This document shows, one piece after another, positions 60,989-64,000 of a stretch of 64,000 nucleotides of DNA (the stretch's first letter is position 1; every line of letters starts with the position of its first letter). The stretch is taken from NCBI GenBank assembly GCA_014163555.1, contig JACJGO010000001.1, positions 62,001 to 126,000 on the forward strand, written 5' to 3'. The notes under the pieces are model-generated. The model searched no databases, was not told the origin of the DNA, and saw only the letters and a list, made by a program, of their open reading frames with translations. This DNA is from Flavisolibacter longurius. Lineage in GTDB: Bacteria; Bacteroidota; Bacteroidia; Chitinophagales; Chitinophagaceae. A program made the translations under genes and the position numbers.

Positions 60989-62386
60989 TTATTCATACTC
61001 CGGCCCTACAACTCTTATCTTGTCAATAGCATCGCCCAATTCAATGCCCATTTGTATGGAAACATCCTGTGTAAACCGGTAGTGGATTCCAGCATAAACC
61101 CTTGAATACGCCACCTCCTTGCGCAACGCGGACAAGGAAGGATAGTGCCGAACCGGCAAGCCTCTCCAAACATAGGCATCGTCGGTAACAGGAATATCGC
61201 CAAACTCATTGATCAGGACTTCTACAACCCCTCCAAACAGGCCCATGATGCCTGATGTATAATCAGGATAAGGCGGATTCACCAGCAACGACATCCACAT
61301 CGGATCGATGTGGCGCTGAATGTAAGTAATAGGACGCAGCAGGTCATAATAGTACTTCGACCGGAACGTAATGATCGGACCGTCTTTCAGTGCGATACCG
61401 GTTTTGCCATACACCTCGGCAGCCTTCCACAAACCGGCGTTCTGACTTTGCAAAACGTTTGTGATCACCGTAAAAACATGGTACGGAGCAGGAACGCCTG
61501 CACCAGCACCGCCAAAATCAGCCCACCAATAAGCCGTCGCTTTGTTTGCCTCGGTCACCGTGGTAACGCCGCCAAGATCATGTACTTCTTTTGCCGCTTT
61601 GTAAAAAGCCGATGCCGGATCTTCTGAATACGGTATCGGAAGGGGGGGTGCTAATTCGGTAAGACTATACTTTAAAAAAGGACGGGAAAGCCCCAGGTCG
61701 GCACCAACAGGTGCAGGGAAATTAGGCGGTGTAGGCACCCAGGACCAGGCTGCATTGGTAGGTTTATAACTGGAACTGGCTGTACTAAATTTATCCGTAG
61801 TAGACCATTCGTAGATAGCTGCAGCTACGGCACGGCCGAAGGCCTCTGAGCGCTGAATAACATCTTCCGGCGCCATGGCTAGCAACTGGCTCCGGATCTG
61901 AGCTTCTCTGGCGTCGATGCTTGCTTTGTTCACCATGGAAAGGCCGGCTGAAAACAGTTTGAAAAGGCTGGCCAGGGCAGCATTGGCAGATGCGCTCCAC
62001 AAGTATTCCTTCGACATGTCGGGTTTGGGCATTTTCGGCATCTCGTAGAGTTTTGGCGAGAAGCTGGACCCACCTTTTATACCCGGCTGTACCGCTTCGT
62101 ACAAACCAACACCGATGTAAGCAAAGGACCTGCTTTGTACAAGTGGTGAAGGTTGGGGTGCTACAAGCCTTTGCAGTTCGGCCATGTAGTTGTACCAATC
62201 GTACACAACGTCGGCACTTTCGGCACTGGGTTTTGGTTTTTTACCACCGCCCCTGGCCAGAGCAGCAGCATCGGAAGTTGTATCCGGTAAGTGGTCGGCT
62301 TTTTTACAGCTGTTCAGCATACCAAAAAACAAAAAAACAACAAGCGTTTTTGTGAGGGCCTGTTTCTGGAAAACGTGCAGTTTCAT
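60989..62386 (-). CDS. vanadium-dependent haloperoxidase-like lipoprotein, SGH motif altered
   Basis: 465 aa from ATG 62386. The signal peptide ends LNSCKKAD (lipobox Cys27), then a basic linker. The helical PAP2/haloperoxidase domain has KYYYDLLRP (Lys344, Arg351: KX6RP) and SRVYAGIH (Arg429, His435: SRX5H), but the middle motif, normally PSGH, reads PDYTSGIMG (residues 375-382). The histidine that serves as acid/base in haloperoxidases is replaced by Ile380. The vanadate/phosphate pocket looks kept, but classical catalysis is doubtful. It is anchored to the periplasmic or outer face. Related Bacteroidota proteins are common and mostly uncharacterised. Confidence 0.87.
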   Translation of the reverse strand: MKLHVFQKQALTKTLVVFLFFGMLNSCKKADHLPDTTSDAAALARGGGKKPKPSAESADVVYDWYNYMAELQRLVAPQPSPLVQSRSFAYIGVGLYEAVQPGIKGGSSFSPKLYEMPKMPKPDMSKEYLWSASANAALASLFKLFSAGLSMVNKASIDAREAQIRSQLLAMAPEDVIQRSEAFGRAVAAAIYEWSTTDKFSTASSSYKPTNAAWSWVPTPPNFPAPVGADLGLSRPFLKYSLTELAPPLPIPYSEDPASAFYKAAKEVHDLGGVTTVTEANKATAYWWADFGGAGAGVPAPYHVFTVITNVLQSQNAGLWKAAEVYGKTGIALKDGPIITFRSKYYYDLLRPITYIQRHIDPMWMSLLVNPPYPDYTSGIMGLFGGVVEVLINEFGDIPVTDDAYVWRGLPVRHYPSLSALRKEVAYSRVYAGIHYRFTQDVSIQMGIELGDAIDKIRVVGPEYE

Positions 62387-62955
62387 AATCCTGGTTTTAA
62401 TTGTGGAAGTATAGTTTTGATAAAAAAGAACATGGATAAATGATCGTTTGCTTGCGATGACGGTATTGATACGGAGAACCATCGACAGTCGTCGCCAGGC
62501 ATTTAATGGCGCCTGCCTTCACGATGCAAACAGGCAAAGCTTCACAGGCAACTGGATCAGGGCATTTTCATGACAGGTGAAGAAGATTCACGTGATAAAA
62601 CAAAACTGTTGTTCTCAAGGCAGGATGGCTTTTCTCCTGTTTCATCCGGGGTGGTGTGAAGCGAAACGTATCTGATGAATTAAGCCAAAAAATACAAATG
62701 CCGATTACCGGTACGTAAGGAGAAAAAAGAAAAGAGTTACTCTACTAAAGATATAATTTTAATTCTATACATATACAAGAAAATTTCTATCTTTTTTTAT
62801 AGAAATGAACAAAATCTGCTACGATCATTTTTATGATAGCGTAGAACACCGAACAGGTATTGTGGTATTTTTAACTGCTACCAATCAGCTACGGTACGCA
62901 TATCTCGAATTGCCGTGACGGTAGCGGCACAAAGCGAACAAACCAGGTTGAAAGA
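62387..62955. other. 569-nt divergent intergenic region with inverted repeats
   Basis: Between the haloperoxidase-like gene (minus) and the Crp-family gene (plus). It is AT-rich. Two inverted repeats stand out: ATTTCTAT (62783-62790) with ATAGAAAT (62799-62806), separated by 8 nt, and CTACGATCAT (62819-62828) with ATGAT (62833-62837) and CGTAG (62840-62844), a bulged hairpin. They could be regulator sites or RNA structure. A 37-codon frame from 62805 to 62918 overlaps the second; it is not convincing as a gene. Confidence 0.4.
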
Positions 62956-63534
62956 ATGACAGAAGCCCTCGACAAAATATTAACCGGTTCCGGTATCAGC
63001 TCAAGCACCTCGCGGCAATTGTTTATCAACAAGTCAACGTTTCATACGCAGCAAAAGCTTGCTCATATTTTCGTAGAAGGGAAACAGAACCGGAGCGAAT
63101 ATGTTCTTGTTTCCGGCATTGCCCATCGGTATAATATTTCTTCCAAGGGTGGTGTTGCAACCACCGGTTTTTATATGGCAGGAACCGTCATTACGCCGCA
63201 TTTTGCCCGGACAAAAAATAACAGGAGTCTTTACAGCCTGCAGGTTTTAACCGATGCTGTTGTGGCGGAGATTCCGGTAGACGTTTTAAACCAACTGCGG
63301 GCAGAAAACAAAGAGCTTTACGACTTTGGAAATAACGTAGTGGAAAAAGAGCTTTCCCTTTCCATGCTTCAGGAACTGCACTTTCGTTCCTTCGATGCCA
63401 AAGAACGGCTTCTGGCCATGCGACAACAATATCCCAACCTTGAAAACCTTGTTCCGCACCATATCATTGCTTCCTATCTCGGCATCACACATGTTTCCTT
63501 CAGCCGGCTACGCAAAGAACTTTCCGGCCGATAG
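62956..63534 (+). CDS. Crp/Fnr family transcriptional regulator
   Basis: 192 aa. Residues about 20-115 form a cupin-like cNMP-binding fold: QLFINKSTFHTQQKLAHIFVEG, SEYVLVSGIAHRYNISSKGGVATTGFYMAGTVITPHF, LQVLTDAVVAEIP. The phosphate-binding cassette residues needed for cAMP are not evident. The C-terminal part (HFRSFDAKERLLAMRQQYPNLENLVPHHIIASYLGITHVSFSRLRKEL) is the helix-turn-helix with the recognition helix HVSFSRLRKEL. This is the common Bacteroidota type, with an unknown ligand. The hydrolase beginning 76 nt downstream may be its target or partner. Confidence 0.88.
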   Translation: MTEALDKILTGSGISSSTSRQLFINKSTFHTQQKLAHIFVEGKQNRSEYVLVSGIAHRYNISSKGGVATTGFYMAGTVITPHFARTKNNRSLYSLQVLTDAVVAEIPVDVLNQLRAENKELYDFGNNVVEKELSLSMLQELHFRSFDAKERLLAMRQQYPNLENLVPHHIIASYLGITHVSFSRLRKELSGR

Positions 63535-63609
63535 TGATTTTATCAAATGATAACGGCCGCCGTTGTTATCCGCCACAATTTTGTTGCAGAAACTTTTACA
63601 GCTTACAAC

Positions 63610-64000
63610 ATGAAAAATTCTTTCATTGCAGATGGGGCTCCGGATGCTTTACCAACCAAAGTCAAAGCGGCTAGGCAGCGAATAACCAACATTGTTGCCA
63701 GCAATGGCGCTGACCTGTTTACAATACTTTATCCTAACGAGGGAAAAGAGACGATTCTGTTATTGCACGGCGGTCCCGGCTTTCCCGATGATTTGCCCGG
63801 TGTGGTTTTGCTCTTGCAGGACCGTTTTCAAATTATTACATTTCACCAAAGAGGCACTGGTAAATCGCCCTGCCGGTCGAAAGACTATTCAATGGATGCT
63901 TATGTGCATGATGTGGAAGCCATCCGGACCTTTTATGGCATTGGAAAGTTTCATTTGTGGGGACATTCCTGGGGCGGGCTCTATGCGCAGATCTATGCGG
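63610..64000 (+). CDS. S33 alpha/beta hydrolase (proline iminopeptidase-like), 5' part
   Basis: 130 codons are visible before the window ends. LLLHGGPGFPDDL is the oxyanion-hole loop of the proline iminopeptidase family, ITFHQRGTGKSPCR the next conserved loop, and LWGHSWGGLYAQIY the nucleophile elbow with the catalytic Ser. The Asp and His of the triad lie beyond the edge. No signal peptide is visible at this start. An in-frame ATG 21 codons upstream (63547) is possible. It may be an iminopeptidase, an epoxide hydrolase or another esterase. Confidence 0.85.
   Translation, partial: MKNSFIADGAPDALPTKVKAARQRITNIVASNGADLFTILYPNEGKETILLLHGGPGFPDDLPGVVLLLQDRFQIITFHQRGTGKSPCRSKDYSMDAYVHDVEAIRTFYGIGKFHLWGHSWGGLYAQIYA

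Noticed and set aside
62805-62918. 37-codon frame upstream of the Crp-family gene
   Set aside because: It overlaps an inverted repeat and lacks a promoter box or composition that would set it apart from chance.

Overview
The window is about 64 kb of chromosome from a member of the Bacteroidota, most likely family Chitinophagaceae. Supporting signs are a multicopper oxidase with a C-terminal type IX secretion (Por) sorting domain, many lipoproteins, several starts preceded by a TAnnTTTG -7 box (the Bacteroidota sigma-70 consensus), weak Shine-Dalgarno signals, and protein families typical of that group (LytS-type 7TM-DISM kinase/LytTR pair, DUF151 nuclease with a UVR tail, long IspH, short LeuA, MntH fused to a universal stress domain). 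I saw no rRNA, tRNA, CRISPR array, phage or insertion sequence.

Layout. 1-6.9 kb: the 3' end of gltD, small accessory genes, a secreted multicopper oxidase and two decayed genes (a lysine-rich peptide with an internal stop; a methyltransferase with two frameshifts). 7.1-11.9 kb: histidine kinase, response regulator, periplasmic amidohydrolase. 12-23.8 kb: one minus-strand operon leuA-leuC-leuD-leuB-ilvE-ilvD-ilvB-ilvN-ilvC-ilvA, a complete set for Leu, Val and Ile synthesis from pyruvate and threonine. 24-33.4 kb: housekeeping genes (rlmH, rhomboid, tilS, etfB/etfA, DUF151 nuclease, ispE, queD-like). 33.4-40.2 kb: VOC protein, rocD, GH13 amylase, ispH, a GT35-like enzyme. 40.3-43.9 kb: a manganese module (DtxR/MntR regulator, MntH-USP, a dyad operator, a divergent lipoprotein). 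44-50 kb: response regulator, ABC-2 exporter, TIGR01777 protein, a metzincin-like protease and a class III cyclase. 50-60 kb: fadN-type beta-oxidation protein, rsmI, purS, pssA, pepP, pckA, M1 aminopeptidase. 60-64 kb: lipoproteins, one a vanadium-haloperoxidase relative, then a Crp-family regulator and the start of an S33 hydrolase.

The most unusual signal lies between the genes. At least twelve intergenic gaps are filled almost stop-to-start by low-complexity elements. In each, a locus-specific 6-12 nt word is repeated with variation, and in most cases the same word returns on the opposite strand on the far side of a short core. All three real gaps inside the ten-gene ilv/leu operon hold one, each with a different word, while every other junction there overlaps or is under 10 nt. 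Some words recur at distant loci (26.1 and 52.7 kb share 15 nt; 32.0 and 52.8 kb share 14 nt), and one arm ends in the TTG start codon of ispE. I do not recognise this as a named element class and rank it first for follow-up. Other points of interest are two enzymes lacking a residue central to their family's chemistry: the GT35-like protein lacks the PLP lysine, and the haloperoxidase relative lacks the SGH histidine.
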